From Alentia gelatinosa (Eukaryota > Annelida > Polychaeta > Phyllodocida > Polynoidae), in NCBI GenBank assembly GCA_950022655.1, contig OX465590.1, forward strand, positions 41,127,718 to 41,191,717: 64,000 nucleotides of DNA, in the 5' to 3' direction. The position numbers and the translations under genes are program-made. Of the stretch, positions 1-63,640 are shown piece after piece (position 1 is the first letter of the stretch; every line of letters starts with the position of its first letter). Under the pieces are notes generated by a model. It worked only from the letters and a program-made list of their open reading frames with translations. It did no database searches and was not told where the DNA came from.

Positions 1-552
1 TAGAGCTTCAGGCTTGATGCTAGAGCTTCAGGCTTGATGCTAGGACTTCAGGCTTTATGCTAGAGGTTCAGGCTTGATGCTAGAGCTCCAGTCCTTATTC
101 TAGAGCTTCAGGCTATATGCTTGAGCTTCAGGCTATATACTAGAGCTTCAGGCTTGATGCTAGAGCTTCAGGCTTTAGGCTAGAGCTTTAGGCTTTATGC
201 ATGAGCCTCAGGCTTGATGCTAGTGCTTCAGGATTTACGCTAGAGCTTTGGGCTTGATGCTAGAGTTTTGGGCTTGATGCTAGAGCTTCAGGATTTACGC
301 TAGAGCTTTGGGCTTGATGTTAGAGCTTCAGGCTTGATGCTAGAGCTTCAGGCCTTTTGCTAGAACCTCATGCTTTATGATAGAGCTTCAGGCTTTATGA
401 TAGAGGTTGAGGCTTGAGGCCAGAGCTTCAGGCTTGATGCCAGAGCTCCAGTTTTTATGCTAGAGCTTCAGGCTTTATCCTAAGGCTTCAGGCTTGATGC
501 TAGAGCTTCAGTCTTGATGCTAGAGCTTTGGGCTTGATGCTAGAGCTTCAGG
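1..552. repeat. 20-bp minisatellite
   Basis: About 27 copies of TAGAGCTTCAGGCTTGATGC with point variants; it extends beyond the window start. Confidence 0.97.
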
Positions 553-1149
553 TTGAGAACATGAGCCTGAAGGGTCAGAGCAGGATGTTGAGGGCGGCGC
601 TGCATGCTGAGAGGTGATGCGGTGGTTGAGAGCAGCTCTCTCTCCGTCTTGTTTACAGAGGTGATGGAGATGTGGCTGCGTTAAAGGTCACTGCCACCAG
701 CTGGTGATTAGTTTAATTATGACCATGTTAACGCCGATAAAACTCAGACTTAGCAGCAAGACAAATATTCAAGGGCTGCATTCCTATGGTATCCTGTGTT
801 TCTCACATCTTACTAGACAGAAATGCGAATACTCTTTGCTCCGCAGTATAAGTAATACATTGGAAATATCACTCGTGGTTTTATGGTCTGGTGAGCACTT
901 AGTTATTTCCGTTGGAAAGTTCATGGTGATATGAGATTTTCTTCCGTTATAGAACCACGTAGACTGTGTCCTGATTAAATTATCAGATCTATTACCCTGA
1001 TTGAATGGCCGACATTGAATATCATATCTTGATATTGCCGTCTATTCTGGTAGTAATCATGACCTTTTCCCAGGGGCAAAGCGTCATGGCCCGGTTCCTA
1101 GGGTGAGGCTAGGACACAGCGGGTTGGGTCAGCAGTATAGAGGAAACCT
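553..1149. other. Intron/upstream sequence, nothing recognised
   Basis: No conserved coding pattern, RNA gene or clear repeat was seen. A 76-codon open frame at 704-934 has no recognisable features. Confidence 0.5.
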
Positions 1150-1686
1150 ATGAAAGTGTACTGTCAGAGATCGTATTCCATCGAGTTTGAATAGCGTAGT
1201 AATTTACAAGGCGAAGCCGCAGGAATTACGTAGCGGTTCAAAGGAAATGGGATCGAGTTCTGACCGTAAACTTGAATAAGATTCTGAATTTATCCTACCC
1301 CTAATAAAAAACTCCATAGGCTTAACATTGGGTCACTGTATTCGGTCTTGAGTTTAGAAAAATGATAAATATCGCTCTAGTGGGATACACTTGACAAATG
1401 ACGTCATTTGTTAATGTAGAAGTAATTTAGATTAGCGGGGTAGGATAAATTCTAAACCAAACTCGAGTTAGTCGTGTTATTGTTCATTGCACTCTAGCAA
1501 GATCGCGTATAACTGCTCTCGGCTTCGCCTTGCGCAGTAATACGCGATCTTGCCGTCGTGCGATAAACAACAACATGACCAACTCTTGTTTGGTTTCTCC
1601 ATAGTATTTTTTTTAATATTCCACGGGCATTGAGTATGAGTATTCTAATGTTAAGTATATAGGGTAAAATTACCCAGGGGTGAGAT
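1150..1686 (+). mobile_element. HM family D element split by a family A element
   Basis: A palindrome at about 1150-1276 has loop AAGGCGAAGCCG and arms ending near CTGTCAG and CTGAC. The rest of a family D module (GGGCATTGAGTATGAG, GTTAAGTATATAG, AGGGGTGAGAT) resumes at 1625-1686. Between them lies the complete family A element 1291-1604. The parts line up with the intact family D copy at 57966-58274. Confidence 0.75.
1291..1604 (+). mobile_element. HM family A element (module then hairpin)
   Basis: It starts TATCCTACCCC, has CATAGGCTTAACATTG, ends the module with GGGGTAGGATA, and continues into a palindrome (about 1451-1597) with arms GCAAGATCGCGTAT / ATACGCGATCTTGC around the loop CTCTCGGCTTCGCCTTG. 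It ends TTGGTTTCTCCATA. It is nearly identical to 45344-45632. Confidence 0.85.
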
Positions 1687-2049
1687 GAAGGACAGAGCAG
1701 AACTCATTTCATATCTGCACTGGTACACCCTCACACTGCACCGCTCGATGACGTCTGTGTGACCCTAATCAGCAGCGCAGTGCGACCAGGCGGCTGGTTG
1801 CCGGCCGGTAGAAGGAATATTGCGTGCTGCAGCTGGGTACTTGCTCCTCCGCAGACGGCTGTATGTAGATATCATTCCGGTCAGTGCCGGACACGCATCT
1901 ACACTCTCCTTTCACTCTCCATTCAGGACGCATTAGGCAGGCAGTGCCGTGCCGCGGCAGCCTCACCATTCCGGTTGTGTGAGCGTCGATTGCTGCTTTC
2001 AGGCTGCAGGCTGACCTTTGTACCTGTCGTAGACTGGCCTCAGTCTCTG
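1687..2049. other. Unclassified GC-richer sequence
   Basis: No repeat or conserved coding pattern was recognised. A 126-codon open frame starting at 1759 runs into the transposon at 2050 and is treated as chance. Confidence 0.5.
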
Positions 2050-2355
2050 TATCCTACCCCTAATATAAAATCCCATAGGCTTAACATTGAGTTTCCGTAT
2101 GCCACGCTGACTGGCATACGGAGTTTTATATGCCAATAGTGGCTTACAGAATTGTTATCACGTAATATTCTAAAATTGAGGAGTTGGGGTAGGATAAAAT
2201 CAAAACCTGATTCGTTTTAATATTGGCCACCACATGCCACTCCTGGAGTTTGGGCTCCGGACTTCACTCGGCTTCGCCTCATGAAGTCACTATGCCAAAC
2301 TCCAGTCGTGGCATACGGTGGCCAAGATTCAAACTCATCCAGTTTTACGATAGTA
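2050..2355 (+). mobile_element. HM family B element
   Basis: TATCCTACCCC, CATAGGCTTAACATTG and GGGGTAGGATA bound the module, which holds a small hairpin (TCCGTATGCCA / TGGCATACGGA). A palindrome follows at about 2197-2350 with arms TTGGCCACC...GCCACTCCTGGAGTTTGG and their complement around the loop CACTCGGCTTCGCCTCATGA. Copies at 5997 and 11331. Confidence 0.85.
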
Positions 2356-2385
2356 TCCTACCACTCCACCCCTTCTGAGTGACAC

Positions 2386-2490
2386 ATGAGCCAGTCATGG
2401 GCCAGTCAGAGAAGGACACATACTATAATGAATTGTATTCCGATTTTTTTTTATCATTTAATGAATGTTCATAATCAAAGACTTAAGCAA
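2386..2490 (+). repeat. Dispersed repeat, copy at 29728-29835
   Basis: CATGGGCCAGTCAGAGAAGG and the following ATTTAATGAATGTTCAT segment reappear in reverse orientation at 29728-29835. Class unknown. Confidence 0.6.
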
Positions 2491-3233
2491 GTCTATACCT
2501 GTCGGTGTGGCCTTAGGAAATGTATTTCTAAGGTTGGGGAAATTCATCAAAATCTAATATTTGTCTAAAGACATGGCTACCGCATCGTAAAAAGATAGAA
2601 TCTAATATTTAGTATAAACTGAAGGAGAGTTAAGTGCTGATTCTACCGACATACAAGATGAAGCGAGATTAGTCCCGATTTGGTTGTCTTGCTACGTCGG
2701 GCTAGGTTTGAATAATCGCTTGTCTATTTGTCGCGATGTGTCTTGAGGTGTCGCGGTGGTGGAGTACAAGAAAATACACCCGACACCACACGGCTACGTG
2801 TTGCGACACCCAAATCTAGTTATTAATGCATAATTAGCCATTTTAGTTACCCCAAGTTGCTCGAGCGAGTGAAGTTTGCAGCTGCCGCATTGCCAAATAG
2901 AGCCAAAGGTCGTCAACAATTCTTAGACCGCATTAGTGTGACATCGCTCACATTCTGGCCTATGACTGGTCAGCTTTTCTGGCGTTAATTTCAATCAAAT
3001 TTGTTTTGAATGAGTTGTGATTTGAAAAGGTCTTTTAAATAGGATAAAAAAAACGATATGTTTATAGCATGGTGAGCCACCATTTTAAAGATAGATATGT
3101 GTTCTACAACACTTAGAGGTCATCATATTCAATTTTGAGGAAAATGACATTTTCAGGCCTTCATGATTTTCAGGCCGTAATCAGGAAAATGACATGGGTT
3201 TTAATTTTCCTGATATGCCTGTTATGGTCGATA
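2491..3233. other. Unclassified sequence
   Basis: No gene seen. A weak inverted pair, GGTGTCGCGGTGGTG and GTGTTGCGACACC, lies near 2748-2812. Confidence 0.4.
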
Positions 3234-3478
3234 TATAGGGCACATACCTATTGTGCTATGGAGGCGGCCATCTTGCCCCCAAAACTAAAAAAAATACACC
3301 AGGTGACAGGTCCAGTTACAAAAAGTTGTTTTTTAAATATTTTTTTTTGTTTTCCATTAAATGGATTATTTATAGATTATTACAGCAGAAAATAGTGGTT
3401 GTCCCCCGACTACAGTGGTGCTATAAAACAATTACCTGGCGGATAATGGCGGAACTAGCAATTACTCTGTGCCCAATA
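3234..3478. mobile_element. MITE with TATAGGGCACA termini
   Basis: About 245 bp with short inverted ends TATAGGGCACA and TGTGCCCAATA. It contains GGCGGCCATCTTGCCCCC near one end and GGCGGATAATGGCGGAAC near the other, as do the related copies at 8919-9590 and 62908-63172. Confidence 0.75.
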
Positions 3479-4796
3479 GAATACTCATTAATCCAAAGTC
3501 CGGGCGTTCTGGTGTACGACTAATGGGCGTCTGTTGACGTGGACGTCTTCTGGTCCCCCGCCTGTCTCACTCTCCAAGCAGATCTTTCCGAGACAAATGT
3601 CGTCTGCCCGGAACGCCGCCATGACAGCCACGTGACGGCCACGTGACCAGGTTTCCCGCGCTTTGTGAGCGGCGACCGTTCACGTGGTGACCTTTACCTT
3701 GTCACGCCGAGCCCACAGCCACCAGCCAACCTCGCCTGATTCTATTTCACGGGTTTCGCCATTTTATTTGGATAACTGGATTTTAAATTAGTGAAAGGAA
3801 GCCGTGCAGACGATAGCTTGGCCGGCGGCACATCTAAGGATTGGAGAAATTGGAGAACATCGTTCTAGCTTGTCGCCTGCCATGCCTTGAGCGTCGTAAA
3901 AATAACCTTCACAAGTGACGCACATTGACGCATTCATAAGTGGCACCTGAGGTTCGTTAGGTCAAGAATTCTGCATCAGTACATTACTAAGATGTTTATT
4001 ACACGAGCGGACGTTGACTGTTGCTATTTGATTTTGTATATCCCTGAACTGGAATGTCACCATAGAGATGATGGTGCTGGAAATAAATCTGCCGTTATAA
4101 AGGATATATCAGAAAATCATTATCGAATAGAGGCATTCATGTATGTAACCATGCGCACAAAAAAATATCAGGTACATAATGTTTCATGTATCACTATATA
4201 CCTATGACCGTATGATCTATAAATACTGCCAACTACTACCCATGACGAATATATGGTGGTACGTCACACTGTGACATATGGGGTATGACATCACGTGACT
4301 AGGTAGAATTTCGCCATTTTTAGGTATATGATAATACAAAGATGGGCTGACTCTCTTAGAATGTCAAAATACTTGGTAAGACTATTGATTAGATATATCC
4401 CTCTGCCTTCAGCATCAGGATGTATCTTATAATAATTTTACCCCGTATTTTAGAAGTACTAAGACAGTAAGCCAGTTTCCGTATATTGATACCTGATATG
4501 TTCAAGTATGACATCGCTACCTCTGTCTGTCTTATGCCTTTTACATTTGATATGGGATCCATCTCCAGTACAAACAGCTCCGTCATGAGAGCACTGAAAC
4601 TAAAAATACATCGTCTTTGTGGTGAGGTGTCAGTGTGGAACGCCAGGAGCATGCTTACCTGCAGGTGACGGCGTCTGGCGTGTTAACCTGCAGGTAACGG
4701 TGTCTACAGTTAAAACACCACAGGCTCCTGTTTCCTGGCCCGGAAGCCTGGCCAATGTGCACTCAGGTATAGACTGGTTCCCTGCCATGATCTACG
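3479..4796. other. Non-coding stretch with CACGTG cluster
   Basis: No gene was recognised. Three CACGTG E-boxes lie within about 60 bp near 3628-3687 in a GC-richer patch, and another GTCACGTG-like site lies near 4292. Inferred to be possible regulatory DNA only. Confidence 0.35.
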
Positions 4797-5092
4797 TTTG
4801 TCTCACACCTGGTATGTTTGTCCCATAGGCTTAACATTGGTATCTCGTTCTTCATGCCCGGACGAGTATTACAGTGTATTCTCCATGGTCTATGACGTCA
4901 TGTATCCAATGTGTCGTCTGTTCTTATAGTGTGTTCAGGGGTGAGATAAATACTTAAAAGTGTCTTATTTTGGTCAAAGTCATTTGTTTGAATGCTACAC
5001 AATATTCACTCGGTTTCGCCTCATTCAAAGGCGCTCTGTGTCAAACTTGTGGAGAACAAAGACGTTGACCAAAACTTGTTGGTTTCTTCTTT
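4797..5092 (+). mobile_element. HM family C element
   Basis: It begins near GTCTCACACCTGG with GTCCCATAGGCTTAACATTG, module end AGGGGTGAGATA, then a palindrome with arms TTTTGGTCAAAG / CTTTGACC-like and loop CACTCGGTTTCGCCTCATTC, ending TTGTTGGTTTCTTC. Copies at 17186 and 27714. Confidence 0.8.
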
Positions 5093-5228
5093 CATACTGG
5101 TCAGTTTAGCACTGAAGAACTTCATCTGAAAGCTAGGAGAACACCCCTTACGGGTCTGCTTGGGTGGACAGCAATTACCAATCTGTTCACCTTCTTGGCC
5201 GCCTTGCCTCCTCGTGGTGCAGACCGGA

Positions 5229-5892
5229 TATGCTTGCACGCAAGCATAACAAAAGCAACCAGGGTGGGGAGTTAGCTCAGTGGTAAAGAGCACTGGACTT
5301 GTAATACCAAGGTTGTCAGACTTTGTTGATTCGGGTCTCACTGCAGCCACTTTTCTCCTTCACCCCCAGCAGTGGTAGATGTACTGCTATATCAAAGGCC
5401 AATCCTTCTCATACCATGTCTATGTGTTGTGGGAATTAGAAGGAAACCCACGAGATGTGAATAACTTGGTCCGTACTCAACCGAGTTTGACTGCGGACTA
5501 ATCCACGAAGCGAAGCTGAGTGAATTACATAGCGGTCAAACGAGGTGAAGTACAGACCAAGTTATTCTCATCGAGTGGGTTTCTGATTTTATCTCACCCC
5601 GTATAACATCGTTTATTGCTGGGATAACTCGCCAAATTAGCCATTGAGTATTAGGTACGATACTTTCACGGCCATGGAGTACGAGTTCCTAACGTTAAGC
5701 CTATGGAGAAAATTACCGGGGTGAGATAAGTAAAAGAACTCTCACTTCGGTAAATGTGTAGGGGTGAGGTTTCTACCTAAATTCATTACATAGATTCGAT
5801 CACCCCCCTTGTGGTGTAAAAGAACCTTGAGAAAGTCTGGTGAGAACCTGCAATGGTTAACTGGACGTTAAATCAAACCAAACACCCCCAAC
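5229..5892 (+). mobile_element. tRNA-derived SINE split by an HM family D insertion
   Basis: The tRNA-like head begins at 5263 (GTGGGGAGTTAGCTCAGTGG, then CACTGGACTTGTAAT with an anticodon-loop-like CTTGTAA, i.e. tRNA-Thr-like). The middle (CAGCAGTGGTAGATGTACTG, ATGTCTATGTG) runs to 5435 and resumes at 5729 (GTAAAAGAACTCTCACTTCG) to the tail CTGGACGTTAAATCAAACCA. The upstream TGCTTGCACGCAAGCA palindrome is shared with the copy at 8308. It is a retroposon, not a tRNA gene, because copies share the same non-tRNA body. Confidence 0.9.
5436..5728 (+). mobile_element. HM family D element inside a SINE
   Basis: A palindrome with arms AATAACTTGGTC...GACCAAGTTATT surrounds the loop GAAGCGAAGCTGAGTGAATT. 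Then TTTATCTCACCCC opens the module, which carries TAACGTTAAGCCTATGG and ends GGGGTGAGATA. It interrupts a SINE whose intact relatives at 8308 and 12990 define the empty site. Confidence 0.88.
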
Positions 5893-5996
5893 GTCCTCGG
5901 TTTTTTGCCCCCTTCTATGGTATCGATCGGGATGCCATCTGGTGTTAGATTCTGTTGCAATCCCCGTATAACAAGATGCGCCTTGATACCATCTAT

Positions 5997-6388
5997 TATC
6001 CTACCCCTAATATAAACTCCCATAGGCTTAACATTGACTTTCCGTATGCGCCCGTATGTCGCATACGGATAAAAAATCGCTCCTAGGAGCGTACAAAAAA
6101 TGGACCAATCAGAGATCAGCAGCTGAAAGTAGTTTCAAGCGCCTTCAGAGTAGCAAGGAGAGCTATATGGAGGACTTCAGAAAGTTTTTGTCAAGTTTTT
6201 TGTTATTATCCTCACATAAAAATATTGTTCACAGGGGGTAGGATAAAATCAAAACCTTATTTGTTTTAATCTGGACTCCGGTATGCGACTCCTGGAGTTT
6301 TGGCTCCGGATATCACTTGGCTCCGCCTCGTGATATCACTACGCCAAACTCCAGTCGTCGCATACGGGAGCCCAGATTAAAACTCCTG
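5997..6388 (+). mobile_element. HM family B element
   Basis: TATCCTACCCC, CATAGGCTTAACATTG and GGGGTAGGATA bound the module, followed by a palindrome with arms GGAGTTTTGGC / GCCAAACTCC and TGGACTCCGGTATGCGAC and loop CACTTGGCTCCGCCTCGTGA. Copy of 2050-2355. Confidence 0.85.
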
Positions 6389-6439
6389 TGGTTCTTTGAG
6401 AAAATGGGATTTTTCCGTATGCACCGGGTTTTACAGCCC

Positions 6440-6660
6440 AGTGCTTACAACATATATGTATGCTTCGGATATGTGATACCCGCTGCCCCTGTGTTTTCTA
6501 TGGACACGTTGTATTCAGTGGATATATTTGTATGCTCCGGGTATGGTGATACACGCTGCCTCTGTTTTTTCTATGGACACTTTGTATTAGGTGGATATAT
6601 CCGTATGCTCCGGGTATGTTCATACAAACTCCCTATGTGTTTTCTACGGACACTTTGTAA
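6440..6660. repeat. About 73-bp degenerate repeats
   Basis: Three units of the type TATGCTCCGGGTATG ... GTGTTTTCTATGGACAC ... TTGTATT.GGTGGATATAT. Close relatives at 44846-45055. These look like the parent of the 37-bp array that follows. Confidence 0.85.
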
Positions 6661-7166
6661 TAGGTAGATATATCTATATGCTATGTACACTTTATATTAG
6701 GTGGATATATCTATATGCTATGTACACTTTATATTAGGTGGATATATCTATATGCTATGTACACTTTATATTAGGTGGATATATCTATATGCTATGTACA
6801 CTTTATATTAGGTGGATATATCTATATGTTATGTACACTTTATATTAGGTGGATATATCTATATGCTATGTACACTTTATATTAGGTGGATATATCTATA
6901 CGCTATGTACACTTTATATTATGTGGATATATCTATATGCTATGTACACTTTATATTAGGTGGATATATCTATACGCTATGTACACTTTATATTAGGTGG
7001 ATATATCTATACGCTATGTACACTTTATATTATGTGGATATATCTATACGCTATGTACACTTTATATTATGTGGATATATCTATATGCTATGTACACTTT
7101 ATATTAGGTGGATATATCTATACGCTATGTACACTTTATATTAGGTGGATATATCTATATGCTATA
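6655..7166. repeat. 37-bp minisatellite
   Basis: About 14 copies of GTGGATATATCTATATGCTA followed by TGTACACTTTATATTAG, very uniform. Open frames of up to 110 codons through it are repeat artefacts. Confidence 0.95.
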
Positions 7167-7565
7167 GGTATGTGATACACGCTGACCGTGTGTTTTTTAT
7201 GGTCACTTTGTATTCGGTGGATAAGCCAAGCTACTCTTATGACTGTGGCAGCTAAAGGTCATCGTCCGGCTCAAGGGCACTGCAGCCCTACATGTATAAT
7301 GGACCGCGCGTCTATTTATAGCACACGAGGCTGGAAATTGTGATTGGATTGAGCTGATTGATACCGCACACTTATTGACCCATATCCGATTTTAGGCCAT
7401 GACGTCCCACACGGTCCTATCTAATCTAGATGTACTGAAGCCTGTTCACACTGTGCGACTGGGGGGCCTGCGAGCGGGTACCTCTAGTCTGAGACTGGGA
7501 GTACTGCGCTTGAAACTGGACGTTCCAGATTCGGGAGTTAAATCGCAAGCTACGCTCAAATTTGT

Positions 7566-8168
7566 GTGTGAACCATGAGTTAGTCGAGTTGTTGTTTTTC
7601 GCACGACGGCAAGGTCGCGTATTACTGAGCGAGGTGAAGCCGAGTTCAGTGACAGAATGGAATTGCCCTATTACCTTTAGTCCATATAAGGAATATAGTA
7701 GACCGAGTAGCCAATGACTGCATTCGCAGCGAACCCCGACCTTCACCCTGACCTCCTTACATGATATTTTCTAGCGCCTTGGTAGGGCTATACAGTCGAG
7801 AGTTGACCTCGAATCTTAGGGGCCACAACCACCCTCGTGAGGAGCAGACCTTGCCGAGTGTGATAAACAAGACTCGACTAACTCGGGTTTCGTTTAGAAT
7901 TTATCCTACCCCTCTATATTACTTCAGAATATTAAAAAATAACATAAAACTCACCAAGATCCAGTGAAAATTGTGTGACACTCCATTATGTGTGCTTGTT
8001 GATAATCTTGATATCACTCTTGTCTTGCTCGCTCATTGGTCATTTTTCACATGACGTCATTTCACAAATGTATCCCACTAGAGCAATAAATTCATTTTTT
8101 CTGCATACTCGCGCGAATATAGTCTGCCAATGTTAAGCCTATGAATTTTTTTATTAGGGGTAGGGTAA
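7566..8168 (-). mobile_element. HM family A element with nested insertion
   Basis: In reverse orientation: the palindrome arm TTAGTCGAGTTGTTG, GCACGACGGCAAGGTCGCGT and loop GAGCGAGGTGAAGCCGAG, then an insertion at about 7652-7839, then the second arm and the module (ATTTATCCTACCCC to ATTAGGGGTAGGGTA) including CAATGTTAAGCCTATG. Confidence 0.8.
7652..7839. mobile_element. Small element nested in family A hairpin
   Basis: It interrupts the palindrome between GTTCAGTGA and GTGAGGAGCAGACC, so GTGA may be a target duplication. The interior (AAGGAATATAG, GCCAATGACTGCATTC, GACCTCCTTA, AGTTGACCTCGAATC) matches 40010-40190. Confidence 0.65.
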
Positions 8169-8307
8169 AGCTTGCGACTGGGCGTACCTGAGGTACCTCC
8201 AGTCTGAGACTGGCAGTACCCCGGCCGCCCAGTCACAGACTAGTTGGAAGCCTGCAGTTCAGACTAAGCGTTTTGCCTCGCTATGCACTCACAGGTACCT
8301 CCCAGTA

Positions 8308-8670
8308 TGCTTGCACGCAAGCATAACTAAAGCGACCGGGGTGGGGAGTTAGCACAGTGGTAAAGAGCACTGAACTTGTAATCCCAAGGTTGTTGGACTT
8401 GGTTGATTTGAGTCCCACTGCAGCCACTTTTCTCCTTCACCCCCAGCAGTGGTAGATTTACTACTATGTCAAAGGCCAATCCTACTCGTACCATGTCTAT
8501 GTGGTGTGGGAAGTAAAAGAACTCTCACCTCGGTAAATGTGTAGGGGGGGGGGGGGGGTGTGATTTCTACCTACATTCATCTCATAGATTCGGTCAAATC
8601 CAAAGTAAATCTAATTGGACAAATTGGACGTTAAACTACCCAAACAAACAAACAAACAAACAAACAAACC
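8308..8670 (+). mobile_element. tRNA-derived SINE, full length
   Basis: Head GTGGGGAGTTAGCACAGTGG with ACTTGTAATCC, middle CAGCAGTGGTAGATTTACTA and GTGGTGTGGGAAGTAAAAGA, a G-run at about 8547-8560, then TTGGACGTTAAACTACCC and a CAAA-repeat tail. It is the best reference for the empty site of the element at 5436. Confidence 0.92.
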
Positions 8671-8918
8671 CCAGTATCAGACTGGGTGTACCTAGATACC
8701 TCCAGTCGCACAGTGTGAACTAGGCATAAGCCCCCACCTGACTGTGAAGCCTTTGATAGCAGAGCAAAGCTGTAAGCTGCGAAAAAAACTACACCTCGTT
8801 AAACGAGAATAGAGTATCACCCACCTCGCCAGAAATACCCCACACCTCACTGTACAACAGTGATTCTTATCTGAGATTACACAGTCGATTTGGATCTCAA
8901 GAGCTGCGTTAATAAATG

Positions 8919-9590
8919 TATAGGGCACAGAGTGATTGCTAGTTCCGCCATCATCCGCCAGGACATTGTAAGAAAGCGCCAGGGGGGACAACCACTGTTT
9001 ATTATCCATCGTATACAAAGCCACCATTGAATATGTATGGGGACTCAGTAAACCACGACCCATTGTATAAAACCTGTCAGATATCATAAGTGTGGTATAC
9101 GGATTCAAATCTGTGGTATACGGCCTCAAAACCATGGTATACGGGAAAACTAGTCCCTTTTGCTATAGAGCAAAGAAATAGTCCCTATTATTATACCCTT
9201 TAATATGGCAATTACTGGGTTTAATTTATTCGAAAAGATGGGTAATAAATGCAATAAACAAACGATGGTTATGTGGACAGGCGGCTCTGTAAACCATTCG
9301 AGGTTTACGTCGTAATACACTCGCTAGCGTTCTCGCATTACTACGCGTCAACCTCTCGTGGTTTACGGCCGTCTGTCCACAAAACCACCGATTATTGTCT
9401 TTATAATCTATTGATAATATTGAGACAAGGCTAAAATTCCTCCATGGCAAACCCCCCCCCCCCCCCAAAAAAAAAAAACAACACAAATTTCTGATGAAAT
9501 CCATTGATAATTGGTTCCGCCACCTGGTTTTTTGTATTGCTTCGGGGGCAAGATGGCCACCTCCATAGCACAATAGCTATGTGCCCTATA
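8919..9590. mobile_element. MITE (TATAGGGCACA ends) with nested HM family H element
   Basis: Inverted ends TATAGGGCACAGAG and ATGTGCCCTATA. The interior matches 3234-3478 and 62908-63172 except for an insertion at about 8996-9398. C-run and A-run lie at 9454-9478. Confidence 0.8.
8996..9398 (+). mobile_element. HM family H element
   Basis: It starts TTTATTATCCATCGTATAC, carries GTATGGGGACTCAGTAAACC and several GTGGTATACGG motifs, and ends in a palindrome whose arms read GGACAGGCGGCTCTGTAAAC and complement, with a loop of GTAATACACTCGCTAGCG type. Copies at 15708-16085 and, reversed, 36838-37560. Confidence 0.8.
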
Positions 9591-10410
9591 GATTTCATGT
9601 AAAGTCACATGGATTGGTCGTTAAGCATGTGGTGCCTAATTTGCATATAGTGCGCTATTCTTGGAGCAGGATTGATAGTGGACGGATACGCACTTCCTGC
9701 CGCTGAAGTCCTCCGCCGGAACTGTTCATTAACTATTGATTGGTTCGACGAGTAGAGCTTTGTCTGGCTTTGTCACAACACAGGGTGGAACGGGAGCGGG
9801 AGATAGCAGATTAGATAAGAAAGATTAACGGACATCTAGTTCAGACATTATTTGAGAGTACAGGATTTCTATTTTGGAGGGTAGCAACTATTTTAGCTAT
9901 AGCTTTTTGGGGAAAACTTAGTCATGGTAAGAAGTAAAAAACGGATATTTTCGTCTTTATCTCAGATGCCAATTCTAGAAATAAATTGTGTCAAACTGAA
10001 CGGTAATTTCAATCTTTTCTGGAGCTATTTAAAAAAATTGCATTTTATAGCTAATAACAAAATAGTTTTGTATACATGATCACTGATATTTTACCATAGT
10101 ATATGAAAATAGTTCCACAAGATATGTGTACATGTACACGAATTCGATGAAAATATAAGTAAATACTATTTGCATGACTTTGTGGTGTATTTAACCCATA
10201 GTGTGATAAAATATACCTTTATTACTAGCAGCTCAATGTCGAAGCCCCCTTGTGTGAACTATGCAAATAAATTGTCAGGAGCGGTGAATTACATAGGGAA
10301 AAATATGACCCTTCTTTATCTATTGTGTACGCGCTAGAAAAGATGTATGCAAAATGTCCACCGCCATTGCCCTCTCACTGTGTACATATGACTGGTCCCT
10401 ATAACTTCTT
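9591..10410. other. AT-rich non-coding stretch
   Basis: No exon, repeat array or RNA gene recognised. Confidence 0.5.
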
Positions 10411-10820
10411 TATCTCACCCCTGGCCAGAGGAATAACATTAGAAAGTTAGACGTAACGTACACCCACATAAGGTGACAATACTACACCATGTTGTGGCGG
10501 AGTGATGTGAGATGATGTCATAAGCGAGTGGCCAATCAGCGGCCAGGATTTGAGAAAGTAGACAAGGCATCAACATGGCGATTTATACATTCCTTTCTGG
10601 ATTAAGCAATTTGAATCATTCTGATATTGTGATGCTCTTTAATGTCCGTGAGAGGGGTCAGATAAATCGAGAACCATACTAGAACGGTATGCATGAACAA
10701 AACCCCACTCATTTGGATGCGCTTTAATTGTCACTCAGCTTCACCTTGATGACGATTACGGCGCATCCAACCTCGTGGAGTATTGTTTTACTTATAAGAT
10801 TCTCGATGCAGTTCTATATG
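10411..10820 (+). mobile_element. HM family E element
   Basis: It opens TATCTCACCCCTGG, shares TTGAATCATTCTGATATTG and ATGCTCTTTAATGTCCGTGA with copies at 44390 and 48143, and ends in a palindrome (CACTCATTTGGATGCGC / GCGCATCCAACCTCGTGG) with loop CACTCAGCTTCACCTTGATG. Confidence 0.75.
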
Positions 10821-11183
10821 AGTAAACGTGGTTATTTTAGGGATGTCAGTTTTCCTTGTTTCAGCGGAATTCCGTGTTTTCATTTTTGGAATAAGATAGC
10901 CCTTTTTCTTGTGTAAAATGAACATAACAACTAAAAAATACTCAAATCAACCATGACTCATAGATTCCCCAATTAACCAGCCTCCATAACCATGTTCCGT
11001 AGTGATAATGTTATTTTTATCTACTATATTTTAGGTCTTTTTGGTGTATATATAGATCTAATGTCTATCCCTGTATTGCCAGGAAAAATATTTCCTTGTT
11101 TTTTTTCTGACCCAACCGACATCCCTGTTATTTGGTATGTCATCACGAGTCGTCTAACGTGTGGTGTTTGTTTAACCCTACAG

Positions 11184-63349
<52,166 letters not shown>

Positions 63350-63379
63350 GTCAGTTTATTTACCTACATACCATGAAAA

Positions 63380-63640
63380 TACACACAACACCCCATTATA
63401 GAGATTATACATACAACACCCCATTATAGAGATTATACATACAGCACCCCATTATAGAGATTATACACACAACACCCCATTATAGAGATTATAAACACAA
63501 CACCCCATTATAGAGATTATACACACAACACCCCATTATAGAGATTATACACACAACACCCCATCATAGAGATTATACACACAACACACCATTATAGAGA
63601 TTATACATACAACACCCCATTATAGAGATTATAACAACAC
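63380..63640. repeat. 28-bp minisatellite
   Basis: About ten copies of ACACCCCATTATAGAGATTA + TACACACA, starting about 30 nt after the last visible kinesin donor. From 63641 to 64000 nothing further is recognised. Confidence 0.95.

Noticed and set aside
1759..2139. 126-codon open frame
   Set aside because: It runs into the family B transposon at 2050, has a competing antisense frame and no recognisable motif.
5263..5337. tRNA-Thr-like genes at 5263, 8337, 12997, 27812 and 28318 (reverse)
   Set aside because: All are heads of one SINE family with a shared non-tRNA body; acceptor stems and extra bases do not support functional tRNAs.
6812..7175. 110-codon YIYMLCTLYIRW repeat protein, resembling membrane segments
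   Set aside because: A 37-bp minisatellite read in shifting frames; hydrophobicity comes from the TATA-rich unit.
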